Translations under genes and position numbers: made by a program
Origin: Triticum aestivum
Lineage: Eukaryota > Streptophyta > Magnoliopsida > Poales > Poaceae
DNA: 64,000 nt
Direction of reading: 5' to 3'
Assembly: GCF_018294505.1 (NCBI RefSeq)
Contig: NC_057807.1
Location: forward strand, 139,158,747 to 139,222,746
Shown: positions 1 through 10,310 of the stretch, one piece after another
How the letters are laid out: every line of letters begins with the position of its first letter
Position numbering within the stretch: position 1 is the first letter of the stretch
The notes under the pieces: generated by a model
Told to the model about the DNA's origin: nothing
Databases searched by the model: none
Seen by the model: the letters and a program-made list of their open reading frames with translations, nothing else

Positions 1-400
1 GCAGATATGATTTCATCATATCATTCGGTAGGATATCCCTGGCTGTTAGGCTGGATGGTAATACGAGGCAAAGTTTTACCCTAGTTCGGACCCTTGCAGT
101 TGAAGAAAGAGCCTACTCCTGGTACTGTATATTAGTGATAGGGGTGTGTACAAAGTACACGTGAATACCAGGCATTGTGCGTGTGTGTATACTATCGACG
201 AACTAGCCCCCAAGCTTCTATAACATACTGGGGGCCTAGGGTTACAAATCATATATAGTCGGCTTATCACCAGTGGGGATAGAGTCCTCCACGACTCTGG
301 TAGCTTCGTGTTGTACGCCGAGTCCTCCACATGGGTCTTCGTATAACGCGTCTCGGTCCAACCTATATGTGGCGCAGGATGGAACCAACCCATGAGTCTT
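1..400. mobile_element. Probable truncated LTR fragment
   Basis: The stretch contains a 'TTTTACCCTAGTTCGG' phrase followed by 'CCTACTCCTGGT', a combination common inside LTRs of Triticeae gypsy elements. No TG...CA end or coding domain lies in the window, so it is probably a fragment cut by the window edge. Short ORFs read through it lack recognisable domains. The assignment rests on pattern memory and is weak. Confidence 0.3.
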
Positions 401-514
401 CATGTTGACCCACCACAACTAGAAATGATGTGCCCACCACACCACACACGCAATCGGCCACTAAGAAAATAAGCATATACAATAGTACAACGGTATCTAG
501 CTCATGATACGTCT

Positions 515-1245
515 CCATATTTTGTTGATGACACTGACGGACTTTGCATTTGATGCGTGCTCCGTATTTTGTTGACGACACTTACGGTCATTGTATTTGA
601 AGCGAAAGCACGATATGGTCACTGGACTTCAGAATAAGCTCATCACGGTCACCACATACATTTTGTCGTGCTAACCAACATGTGGTTGGATGGTTAGGAG
701 GACAGTGGTTTCTCGAGCCCACCAAGGTTAAAGTCCCGGTGCTCGCATTTATCTTGTGTTAATTTCAGTATTTTCCGGCGATGTGCGTTCAGTGGGAGGA
801 GACGTTCCACTCGACTACGAGGCACCTATGGTGACTTCGTAAAATCTCAAGATCATATATGCTGGCCCACTATCTCGAAGGTGCTCATAGGGGTAGGGTC
901 CATGTGTGTGCGCTTATAGCGGTGAGTGCTTGTGCGTATATATGAGCCCTTGCGTCTGTACCGTGTTAAACAAATACATGTCATGATTATATGGTCACTG
1001 GCTCACCCATAAAACTCTGTATTTTGTTGATGACACAATCAATTGACCAATCAAACATTTCACGCGGCGCAACTAGTGTTGCACCATCGGGGCACGTAAT
1101 CATGGGGCCCACCTGTCATCCCGTATATGAAAGAAAGAAATGGTAGTTTGAGTCTATACTGTGTTAATAAAATAGGAGTACATTTTAGGGTGATCATACG
1201 GTCACTGGCTCACCATACAGCTATGTAATTTGTTGATAGCACGAT
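515..1245 (+). repeat. Interspersed 18-bp motif GTATTTTGTTGATGACAC, four copies
   Basis: Near-identical copies of this motif lie at about 517, 564, 1019 and 1225, on both sides of the SINE. The last two belong to a larger 207-bp tandem duplication. The arrangement suggests one decayed repeat family into which the SINE inserted. No coding potential is seen. Confidence 0.6.
672..975 (+). mobile_element. Au-type SINE
   Basis: The sequence opens with a tRNA-like region: a box A-like GTGGTTGGATGGTTAGG and a box B-like GGTTAAAGTCC (consensus GGTTCRANTCC). It continues with the typical Au-family body, including 'GGAGACGTTCC', 'GGTGACTTCGTAAAATCTC' and a 3' end reading 'TTGCGTCTGTACCGTGTT'. Au SINEs are Pol III-derived, non-autonomous retroposons abundant in Triticeae and mobilised by LINE machinery. 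The copy looks nearly complete. I could not define clean target duplications. Confidence 0.75.
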
Positions 1246-1345
1246 CAATTAACCAGTCAAATGGTCCACATTCAGCAGCACACATTACCATAGGGCCCAC
1301 CCGTCAGTGCGTATATGAAGGGCAGAAATGGTAATAAATTAGTGG
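985..1345 (+). repeat. Two-unit tandem duplication, period 207 bp
   Basis: The phrase GGTCACTGGCTCAC occurs at 993 and 1200. It is followed in both units by the TTTGTTGAT motif, GATCAATT/ACAATCAATT, GGGCCCACC and CGTATATGAA in the same order. The units have diverged noticeably, so the duplication is old. No gene is seen. Confidence 0.65.
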
Positions 1346-1685
1346 TTGGTGGGTATTTGAAGTCATGAGACCTCTGGTTGGCAGTCGCCGGCAGTGGGGG
1401 TGTTGATTGGGCGGTGGGGTGGGGATCGCCGGAGAAAAAGCTCGGCATGGGGGGGCCTAGAGGGATGGCCGGTGCGGCGGCGGACCGGCGGTGGGGAGTG
1501 GTTTCGGGGAGGGCGGGGCGGCGGGGCGGCGCGGGCCCGGCCACGGGCGGCGGAGGCCGGCGGTTCAGCCGGTGGTGGGTGGTGGCTCAGGGGGGTGGAG
1601 TTTGATGATAAACTAGAGGCCCTTGATTTCGTATCCAACAGGTGGAAAATCTAATGACCAGAGATGAAAAAGTCAGTCGACTGAC
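1346..1685. other. GC-rich gene-free stretch
   Basis: The segment 1380-1600 is extremely G-rich on the plus strand (runs of GGCGG, GGTGG). That opens overlapping ORFs in several frames on both strands, which is a composition effect. No splice, domain or promoter evidence supports a gene. Confidence 0.5.
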
Positions 1686-1950
1686 ATGTAGCCTCACCCC
1701 GCACGTACACATGCACACACGCAAGACACGCACGCATGCAGGCATGCAACACTGCCACGTACACATAACGTACACACGCACGCATGCAGGCCTGCAACAG
1801 TGACACGTACACAAGCACTCACAAACACACGCACGTACGCACCCATGCATGCAACACTGAAATGTACCCTTGCACGCACGCAACACTCGCACGCCTGCAT
1901 GCACACATCACACAACGCAAGACACACGCTCATCCTATACGTGCATGCAC
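1686..1950. repeat. Alternating purine-pyrimidine CA/CG tract
   Basis: About 250 bp of irregular repeats built from CACGCACGCATGCAGG, CACGTACACA and CAACACTG. The strand alternates pyrimidine and purine almost throughout, a composition known to favour left-handed Z-DNA under supercoiling. Cys/Arg-rich ORFs across it are artefacts of the repeat. Confidence 0.65.
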
Positions 1951-2436
1951 CCTTTGTTAAGGACATGGATTGTTACGGGTATTATTCAATCTTATCTGTG
2001 ATAAGCAGAACATTGATGTTTGCAGCGGTCTTTATGAATCACAGCGTATCGAATGGGCTATCAACATAGTAGGCTTATCTACATGAAAAAGATGATGTCA
2101 CACTCAATGAACAATCATCGGTTTATGAGATGCCCGCTTCTGACCGCCCTGGCCCACCAAAGGTTCCTCTTTTGTGCGCTGCCTGCGTTGGATCACTGAC
2201 ATGCAGGCCATGTACCCAAAGAGCCCACACGTCAGTGGAAGAATGGTGCGATGTCCTAGGTCAGAGTCGAGGGCGCCACACACTGCACGCCCGGCTGAAC
2301 ACCTCTCCTTGCCGCATTCAAACACCTCCATGAAACACGCCCGTGTGGAAGCCGAGAAACCCACTCTGGACACACGTCCATTCATGACCGGGCCGGCATT
2401 AAACGCAACACCGGCCGAGCTCCTCCCATCCGCCGT
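1951..2436. other. No gene seen; leads into a promoter
   Basis: Mixed sequence with GGCCCACC-type phrases and no domain-bearing ORF. Its 3' end grades into the TATA-containing region described next. Confidence 0.45.
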
Positions 2437-2536
2437 CTATTTAATCTCCTATTTAAACGAGGCCAAACGCCAGCCAAGAATCGCACACCTCTGCCGCTCC
2501 CCTATCTCCTCCTTTACCTTTTTGTCCACTCTTACA
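2437..2536 (+). promoter_or_regulatory. TATA-like promoter and short leader
   Basis: Two TATA-like boxes (CTATTTAA at 2437 and CTATTTAAACG at 2449) are followed by a pyrimidine-rich leader of about 75 bp, then an ATG at 2537. The spacing and CT-rich leader fit a plant RNA polymerase II core promoter. Confidence 0.45.
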
Positions 2537-3129
2537 ATGGCTTATGAAGAGTAGTTATTCCGCATCAAAGCTGGATGGGTAGCCCGCCGGATACGAGCTA
2601 TGCAGCTCGCTGATCCAGCTCCCTCCCCTTGCCCGACGGAGCCAGTTGCCGCCCCAAGCCGGCGTGCGGTTCAGCAACTCGCCGCTCCAGGCCAGATCGA
2701 CGAGGAGCAGCGCACGGGCATCGTTGCTGCCGTCCACGTCGCTGCCTCGTACCGCATCTCCTGTTTTTGTGGCTGAGACTCCCATGCCGGCGGCCGCGCC
2801 ATGCAAGCAGCGACAGAAGCCGGGTGCGCGGAGAGTGAAGAGTCAGTGGCGAGCGCCTCCGCGTCCGCCGCCATCATCGAGGAGAAGTACAACACAGGAG
2901 GCTGCTGCCGCTTGGGTCCCATGAAGGCCACCGTGGAGGCGACGCCGGCGTACACAGCAGGTGCCTTGCTGGATCCTTTTGTTGTGAGGACCTTCGTCGA
3001 CCCCGCATGGGCTCCACGGAAGAGGGGAATGTTAGGATGAACTCGAGTCGGTGCCTGCCATGGCAAAGTAGTGGTCGGTGATGAACTCGAACCGGTGCTG
3101 GCCACCATCATCTTCGGCATCAGCCAATG
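2537..3129 (+). pseudogene. Small grass gene of unknown function, broken by nonsense codons
   Basis: Reading from the ATG at 2537, one frame stays protein-like to about 3129 but is interrupted by TAG at 2552-2554 (codon 6), TGA at 2774-2776 (codon 80) and TGA at 3038-3040. The conceptual product is Ala/Pro-rich with basic residues near its start, an acidic Ser/Glu patch and a segment ending in APRKRGMLG; I recognise no domain. A TATA-like promoter and short leader precede it. The downstream sequence (3300-3420), with repeated 'TTTGTATGAAA'-like phrases, looks like a 3' UTR. Either of the last two TGA codons could be the original terminator. I infer a decayed member of a grass-specific family; function unknown. 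Confidence 0.45.
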
Positions 3130-4339
3130 ATATCAGTTGGGCAGTGGGGAAGCAAGCCGTCCTTTGCGCTGAAGCATATACCTCTGGGGCTCTCGGCAGT
3201 CTGGTGATCATGCTTCCGGACATGAGGAACACAAATCGATCGACGGGCGACCATTTAGGCCAGGTATTATATACCCGTGCTATCCAGAACTAGCACCGCG
3301 TAGTTCATTTGAATGTAATGAAATCTGTCATGTTTGTATGAAAATCTGGTATTTTATATGATTTCCGTCGTTGTTTATATGAAATATCAGTTTGTCTACG
3401 TGTTTGCATGAATTTCGTCCGGTTGGTTGAGTTGCTGTCATAATGTGTGCGGCTACGGTTGGATGGCGTAATTTGCGGGTCGCCGGTCGGTCTGTGGGCG
3501 GCTCGGGCGGCGTCGTGTGACAAAAAAACACAGCTCGTGCGAGCTCGTCTCCAACGTGCGCGCTGGAGGATGCATGAGCACCCAAGCCATTCCTCGTTCA
3601 TCGGTGGCAAAGGCACCGGTGGACAAAAGGGTCGCCAATATTTTGGCTACCTCGGGCAAGATCCAAACAGCCCCTCCCAACAGATTCAAATCCCTCGTTC
3701 GCCGTGGAATTTTGCCATGTGTTGTTTTCATGGACTAGCAAGATGCCCGTGCATTGCACGGAACATCAAGATGCATTTTTTTACAAAATCCCGCATGCAT
3801 GCAAGGGATAATTAATGTCCTCCTGTGCTAGTACTACGAGGTAAACACCATTAATATTGCATCGATTAGTGTTAGTGGCCTTGTATATCTGCAAATTGTA
3901 ATTTTGGTAGTGGCCCCTTGTATATGAAAATGGAGGGAGAAAGATGAGAGATAAGGTGAGGAGGAGTGGGGCGTGGTGGTGACTGGTGGTCGGACTGAGC
4001 GGAGGCATGGGGATGGACGGTGCATTATGTCTAGGTTTGTATCTCTCTCACACACATCCACGTAGGTGGGGGACGTGCACAAAGAGAAGTGGTGCACGCA
4101 CAGTGCACGTACTCCCGTCTCTTTCCCAACCACACCCGTGCGGGTACACGGTGGAGCTCATTTCTATACGAAAAGGCAGCCCACGTGGTAATTTGACACA
4201 TGTACTGGTTGTCCACTTGGTGGAGGGAGGATCATTTACCACGGGTGAACAAACAAATTGCAACTTGATGTGTTATGTTAAAAAAGAGACAAACCATGTG
4301 GGGCCTACCTTAGAGGCAAGGCTCTATACACTGGAGTAC
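3130..4339. other. Gene-free: 3'-UTR-like then intergenic
   Basis: 3290-3440 has several 'ATGAAAT' and 'GTTTGTATGAAA' phrases resembling a 3' UTR of the preceding pseudogene. 3440-4340 has several short ORFs without domains and no recognisable transposon ends. Confidence 0.4.
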
Positions 4340-4530
4340 TTTTGATGTGTCCCGTCAACTCGCAGAACGAGGAGAAGCTTGCTTAGTACGCCGTCTCCCC
4401 CGCCCACGGGCGCGGTGGCTCGCAGGATGAGGTGAAGCTTGCTTACGAGTAGTAGTAGTAGTACTATTGTACGCCTTACGCCCGCTCCCTCGCCCACGCG
4501 CGCGGTGGCCCGCGGGACGAGGAGAAATTT
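4340..4530 (+). repeat. Three-unit tandem repeat with AGT microsatellite
   Basis: The phrase CGCAGGATGAGGTGAAGCTT recurs at 4361, 4421 and 4511 with small changes, each linked to a CGCCCACGSGCGCGGTGG segment. The longer second spacing is explained by an inserted (AGT)n tract at 4448-4465. Spacings are 60 and 90 bp. Confidence 0.7.
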
Positions 4531-4790
4531 TTACTACTCCCTCCGTTTACTCCTCATACCTACTACGTACCTTGGTTAGAGAGATTATCATATTGTTTGG
4601 AATATATATGTCCTTTAGTACTCCCTCCATTTACTTATACAAGGACACTATAAAAAATACATTTTGCATCTATACAAGGCCACAAATAGTAATCGAGACA
4701 ACAGTTACTACTCCCTCCTTTCCAGTTTATGGCTCAATTTCAAAATCTCTCCAACCAAGGTAGACGGTGAGTGGTCGAATTAATTTCGTA
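4531..4790. mobile_element. Stowaway-like MITE fragments
   Basis: Three CTCCCTCC phrases (about 4537, 4622 and 4713) with flanking TA match the terminal consensus of Tc1/Mariner Stowaway MITEs of grasses (CTCCCTCCGTYCC). Between them lies 'ACTTATACAAGG'-type internal sequence. No paired opposite terminus is clear, so these appear to be nested remnants. Confidence 0.5.
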
Positions 4791-5540
4791 GTTTGCACAA
4801 GTAATTAATACGCTCATTTTTCTCAAGAAGTTATGTTTACCGAGGCATTAATTAGAACGAATGCATGAATGACCACTAAATTTCCATGAACTTCTACATG
4901 CATTGGTGAGTTTCCTCTTGACACTGCTTGCATCGGGTGATCTAACGCACCTCGAAATCCAACATGTAATGGTACTACTACTAATAGTAGAATTGAGACT
5001 TATCAAACGGAAAAATGAATGTTTTTTAGATGAGCCCTATAAACCCTAGTGGGTATGTACTCCATAAAAACAGATTTTTTCCAAAACTAAGTTGCTACCT
5101 TTCATGAATTTTGTAGTATACTCCTCCGTTGTCACTCCCTTTCATAAATTCTGTACTTCCTGTCGCTGACATGTGGGATATATAGCAACTGGGTTGACGT
5201 GTCAAGCACCAAATAACAGTGCAGTACAGCAGGGGGGACGCACCCCACTCGTACCAGCCTAGTAGTACATATAGAGAGCGCTCGTCACCAAATTATGCAT
5301 ATAGTACTATTAAAAAAGCTAGTCATGCTTAATTGGGGTGCTAAATTCTATTAAAGAAATACTAGTAGTATGTACATACTGAAGAGTTAAAGTAGCGAGA
5401 AGAAACATAACATAGTTCTGCTGGGGGCTCAGCATAACACACCCCTCAAATTAAACTAAGCACACCTGAAATTAAACTATGCAACTAATCTGGTAGACAC
5501 TGCATTAGAACCACCATGAGCAACGACACTTACACCTTAC
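4791..5540. other. AT-rich gene-free stretch
   Basis: I see no domain-bearing ORF or clear transposon end. The last 120 bp would contain the 3' UTR of the exonuclease-like gene on the minus strand. Confidence 0.4.
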
Positions 5541-6263
5541 TCACTCGGAGTCCTCATCCACGTCCTTGACTTCGTCCTTGTCCCTCTTCCTCTTGGCCGA
5601 TACTTCTTTGCTTGAACCGCACACCTGGCTCTTGCTCTTCATCCAACCCTTGTAGATATTGAAACAAAGGTGGCCATCCATTGCAGCGTAGTGGATGTGG
5701 TCTATATCTAGTACATTCCGCTGCCATGCATGACGATGAAACGTGTATTGAGGTTTCTCCAGTTTACCATATGAAGGATGAACCATGGCTCCTGCCAGGG
5801 TCAGCATTGAAGGCTGGACACTGGAGGGCAGCAGCCGATTCTTCTGGAGGTTGAAAGGGTTGCCTACAACTAGGCCTATCCGACCCAGGACATCCTTGTC
5901 GTTCCTAAAGTCTACAGTAACGAATTCGACAAGGTTGCTCTTGAGGAAGTTCTTAAAATCTAGGCATTGAACGTCGGCATGGCATATGTGGTAGACCAAG
6001 CATAAGTCATGCACACAAACCTGGATCACGGCGGGCTTCTTCTTCTCTTCCTCCTTTAGATCCTTCTCTTGTCCCAGGACTGTGGTGTACTCAACATCTA
6101 GCCTAGTGACCCACTCATCATTTGAGTTTTTGAACATGCGTCTGAGGCGAGAAAGGCATCCTTTCACCGTCGCGGAAGAACGGGTGTAGATGACGTCGAA
6201 CTCATCGCCGGTGATGGTTCTAACCTTGTACTCGCCGCCGATCATGGAGATTTGGGACGCCAT
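5541..6263 (-). CDS. Werner/RNase D-like 3'-5' exonuclease-domain protein
   Basis: Intronless 240-residue protein. I chose the ATG at 6261-6263, which opens MASQISMIGGEYKVRT, over an in-frame ATG at 6467 because the upstream 68 codons are low-complexity and overlap an inverted repeat. Residues ~50-205 resemble the DEDDy exonuclease fold of plant WRN-exonuclease-like proteins: RLDVEYTT (D56, E58) as Exo I, FVTVDFRNDKDVLGR (D122/D124) as Exo II, and IHYAAMDGHLCFNIY (Y192, D196) as Exo III. The family removes nucleotides from 3' ends of DNA or RNA; substrate here is unknown. The C-terminus is Lys/Arg/Asp/Glu-rich with KRKRDK, a possible nuclear signal. Grass genomes carry many divergent relatives of this type. 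The frame is uninterrupted, so it may be functional, although the middle of the domain is divergent. Confidence 0.7.
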   Translation of the reverse strand: MASQISMIGGEYKVRTITGDEFDVIYTRSSATVKGCLSRLRRMFKNSNDEWVTRLDVEYTTVLGQEKDLKEEEKKKPAVIQVCVHDLCLVYHICHADVQCLDFKNFLKSNLVEFVTVDFRNDKDVLGRIGLVVGNPFNLQKNRLLPSSVQPSMLTLAGAMVHPSYGKLEKPQYTFHRHAWQRNVLDIDHIHYAAMDGHLCFNIYKGWMKSKSQVCGSSKEVSAKRKRDKDEVKDVDEDSE

Positions 6264-6417
6264 GGATTTGGGAGGAGGGTTGGGATTAGTGGAACTGCCG
6301 TAATGTGAAAGGATGGGACGACTAGGTACGAACCGCCGTAATATTAAAGGACGTGCGGGGACGAGTAGGAGCGAACTGCCAGCGTGCGAACGGCAGGGTA
6401 GTGGCTTTCCATTCTCC

Positions 6418-6588
6418 CATGATACGGGCTTCCGAGAGCCCTTGGATCTGAGATCAAACGGTTGCATGGCGTGATTCTAGACCTATGGGTGAATATCCTA
6501 TCCTGGAGGGTTATTCTGCAAATTTTCAGCAACTTAGCATGCAACCGTTCGATCTCAGATCCAAGGGCTACCAGCAGCCCGTATCATG
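6418..6588. repeat. Inverted repeat with ~50-bp arms
   Basis: 6418-6467 and 6539-6588 are reverse complements apart from a few mismatches near the arm centre. The arms contain CATGCAACCGTT...GATCTCAGATCCAAGGGCT and the loop is about 71 bp. The left arm ends where the longer in-frame extension of the exonuclease ORF begins, so the repeat lies in that gene's upstream region. A transcript through it could form a long hairpin. Confidence 0.8.
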
Positions 6589-8530
6589 GTCGCGCCTACC
6601 ACGACCGTCGCGTCGCTCATGTGGTCGCGCCCTTGGAGATTTAACACGGTGCGTTAGGCTATCTGATGTTGGCATGTCATCACTTAGTCACTCATACTAC
6701 AACAAGGTTAGCTATAAGGTTGGCTATAAGTGTATTATTATTTTTTACTTCTCTCTATCTCTTTCTTCGTACTCCCTCCGTCCCATAGTGGGCTATAAGC
6801 CTGCTTTACATGGCATTTTTGCATATGTGGAGGAAAGAGGCAAGGAAAAAGTGGAGAAGTGGGATCTCATGCAAGATCCAACCTCAACTACATGGTGGAG
6901 CATTGGGAGAGGCACCTGTATGGAGGTGGTCAGGAATCGGGAGACTCACGCCAGTCGTAGCGCTGCAGTCAAAATGATAATGGCAAGTCAAATCATGGGG
7001 CCCCACCTGTCCAGCAATAACTCGCTGTCAAATCACACAGCCCTACATTTGCAGCAGCCTACTCCCTCATCTTCTCGCATCTCTGTCAAACCGACTAGGC
7101 GGAACTGCCCCGCCTACCGCGCAGGAAAAGCCCCGCCCTCGACTTTTAAATATAACTATATCCGCTTAAGAATCCAATGGTATACTTTTTGTGACATAGT
7201 AACTCATATTTAGTTAGTCAAATGGATGACCTAGAACTATGTGCACGCCCTATAAACCGAGATGCCTAAAAATAAAAAACCAAGATGGAGAGGGTAGTTC
7301 ATCATGTATCTATTTAGATAAATATTGTCGGTTAATCCAAGGAGCAAAACCAAGTAATAGGTTGCTCCTGTCGTGTTGGCATAGCAACTCAAGCAGGGTC
7401 AGTCCGCACATGAAATGGCGACACACTTAACAGGACCCATTTGGCCGACATGTGGCTCATCCACTGTCTTGTTCTACGTGCGATGCACCAAATTACAGTT
7501 CGGAGCAGCGGTTGGAATTGGAGGCACCCCGGTCGTAGCGCCATAGTAGTAGAAAATGAGCGATGAGGGGTCAAATCACAAAGCCCCACCTTTCCCGCAT
7601 TAAGCTGAACGGACGAAGCAACCATCATTTCACTCTAGGATGCAAGAGCATAAATAAAAGAGAAAACAATGATGAGTGCGGCAGCTACCTAGGGCACCCT
7701 AGGGTAGGGGTCTCCACTACAGATCCTTTTTTTGAAAGCGCCTCCACTACAAATTGGCTTCTCCCTTGTCCTCTCGAAGAAAACCGATGATGAGTGCGGT
7801 GGTAGGGTTTGTAGGAGTACTACGGCGTGCGGGGCCACGTCGTAGTAAACGGGTTCAAGTTGATGCCTTAAATATGTGTGGGCCGCTTGGTTTTACGGGA
7901 AGGAGGCAGCATTTGGGGTTCAGGGACCAGTGGAGATATAGTACGTACAAAAAATTGTGGACGTAGGTTCGACCGAAAGGCAATGATGCATGGGCCCTTC
8001 ATTTTGATATACCCGGGGCCGCGTGAAATTTGCTACTCTACTCAAAACTAGTAAGGTACACAAGCATTGAACGCATGCGATTTGGAAACCAAATTATGAA
8101 TAAATACACACTATAGCATGTAAAGCTTTGAGTCATATATGCATGATGTAGATGTTCGTTTAGTTCTTATAGTTCATCTCATTCAAAATCAATTAGTTTT
8201 ATAAAAATGTTAAGATTCATGGGGTTGTGAATTGTAAAGCATAAAGTAAAAAACAAATAATGGCAATTCATTTCGAAAAAAAAATCAATTATGATACAGA
8301 AGATTCTAGAACAAAGGAGAAGTGCTTGTGTTTTGAGGTTTGTGCATTATGCTTAAGTTCAACCATGGAGTCTTCTAAATTGTACATTTGGCAGATTTGG
8401 TGGAATGATGATGATATCCAACGGCCAGTAGTGCTCGGATTTGCCATCTCTGCACTGTCGGATTAGCTTCATCCATCAACAATCTTTCAAAGTTATTGGC
8501 ACACTATATAGTTCTTGTGCCATAGTTGCA
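6589..8530. other. Gene-free with MITE-like scraps
   Basis: 6690-6960 carries GGTTAGCTATAAGGTTGGCT and a CTCCCTCCGTCCCATAG phrase, fitting Tourist/Stowaway-type MITE remnants. The rest contains short ORFs without domains and no splice-supported gene. 8000-8530 is AT-rich. Confidence 0.45.
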
Positions 8531-8985
8531 TGTCTTGGAAAAAAGCTACTAGTGGGTTGTACTATCTATTTAGGAATAGAAGATGTATACATGGAAGTTG
8601 GAAAGAGATGACATGGAGTATCTCAATTCCTATGAGTAGGGATTGGAAAAGAGATGTCATTTGGTTCACATCATAGGAACTTTTCTATTCAATCTAGAGA
8701 TGACATGTATCTCAATTCCTATGAGGAGGGATTAGAAAAGAGATGTAATTTGGTTCATATCATAGGAACTTTTCTATTGAATATACGCTAATGTTTATTT
8801 TCCTTTGAAATTAAGGGAGTATAGGAATCCATTCATATGAACCAAGTGGCTCTAAAGCTATAGAAATGATATCATGTTTATTTCCTTTGAAATGTGGAGT
8901 ATATGAATCTATTCTTATGAACCAATTGGCTCTAAAGGAAAAAATCCTATAAAAATCATATCATATAGAGTTCCTATGATATTCC
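8531..8985 (+). repeat. Two adjacent duplicated blocks, ~89-bp and ~85-bp units
   Basis: The block beginning ATCTCAATTCCTATGAG at 8620 recurs at 8709, including CATAGGAACTTTTCTATT. It is followed by a second pair of related segments (from about 8789 and 8878) that share TATTTCCTTTGAAAT and GAACCAAKTGGCTCTAAAG. The region is probably an AT-rich MITE or its decayed duplicate. Confidence 0.65.
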
Positions 8986-9734
8986 TCGACACCAAGGATG
9001 GTTGAAATTGCTGCAGGTGATACGATAGTCTTTCTTTGTAGACTCCTCCCCCATCTTTATAGTTACCTCTCGAAGATGAATGAAATGATATATACAGGGT
9101 ATTCTACATGTGCAATTTGGTACACGAAAACTCGGTAAAAGTTTGCGAGGTTCGAATGTTCAATAAAGCTATATGCACTGCATTTCAGAACGGAGGGAGC
9201 ATACGGCAGTTGCTAACACTCACGTGGAAGATTTGTGTGTAGGAGGAGTGTCTGTTCTGTTAAATGACATGGCAAAATTGACACTATCGAATGACGATCT
9301 AACGGTTCTTACGGCGTTCGTCAGGAAAAGGCTTGTGGCAAACGTTTGTCGGATAATGATTTATGGACACATGCATTGCATTGATACGTGCCCCCCTCTT
9401 TCTCATGCACACGCACCCTCACGAGTCATGACTCTACCGAGCCTCTCGCAGACTCGCACGTCGCACCCACCGTCTATCTGCAGGTAGACGTCACGCACAT
9501 ATGTGCTCTTCACACCCTACCCTCACAACTTCTAAAAAACAAAAGATGTCGCGCACGTTTTATTTTAGCTCACACGTCACACACTTATACTATTACTCTT
9601 GCGGCGAACGTTCTTTGGGCATAGTATATTGTACTCTCACGAAGAGAAGCGGTGCACACACGCACTAGTTCTCTCACACCCACTCGCGGGTACACGTAGG
9701 AGCACATTTTTTTGAAGCTAGTACAACAAAATCA
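8986..9734. other. Gene-free, MITE remnant
   Basis: A CGGAGGGAGCATA phrase at about 9190 looks like the 3' terminus of a Stowaway MITE. No gene is evident. Confidence 0.4.
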
Positions 9735-10310
9735 CTCCACTACATATATAAGCAGGAGCCTTAGCGCTTGCTTTACTAGGGTTCCTCTCGTTCACTCTCT
9801 CATGTTCTCCAGATCTAAGCAAGACATAGGTGGCCACACTCTCTCTCAGCTCAAGGCTGGTCACAAATCCGGCCGGATAACCTCGAGCGGGGCAGGGGTG
9901 CAGGTGCATCGTTCACGCTGTCGTCGGCGGCGAGGGAGGAGACCAACGGCTGCCCGCGCGTCCAGATCGGCGGCCGTGCCGTTCTCTCCGAGAGAGCGCC
10001 AGCCAGGGAGGGCCTCCGACCCCTTCTTCCTCCCTACGGTATTGTGGCCAAGATGTGGCCTCCCGACGCCATCTTTGCCACATGCCGACGACCCTCGGGT
10101 ATATATTCCTTCGAAACCTGCCTTGCTCTACTGCCCCAGCTCCCCACTTGGCTTCGAGTGGATCTTTTTCTACTTCCGTCTGCTGTTCCAAAGCCACCTA
10201 GACTTTTACTATTATTAGAGGTAAAGCTAGTTCATACAGTCGACTCTAAGAGTTGGTGCAAACAGGGAAGAAAGTGGGAAAGCTGTAGCATGAATCTATG
10301 ACTTGGTTCT
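9735..10310 (+). other. Possible promoter and 5' gene fragment
   Basis: A TATA box (CATATATAAGCAGG at about 9744) is followed by a CT-rich leader containing ACTAGGGTTCC, a phrase typical of plant housekeeping-gene leaders, then an ATG at 9801. The frame stays open to 10218 with Arg-rich content, and GC content rises sharply to 10150. I recognise no domain. This could be the 5' end of a captured or truncated gene. Confidence 0.3.

Noticed and set aside
1272..1654. Gly/Arg-rich and Pro-rich ORFs on both strands
   Set aside because: They arise from a G-rich tract; no promoter, splice or domain support.
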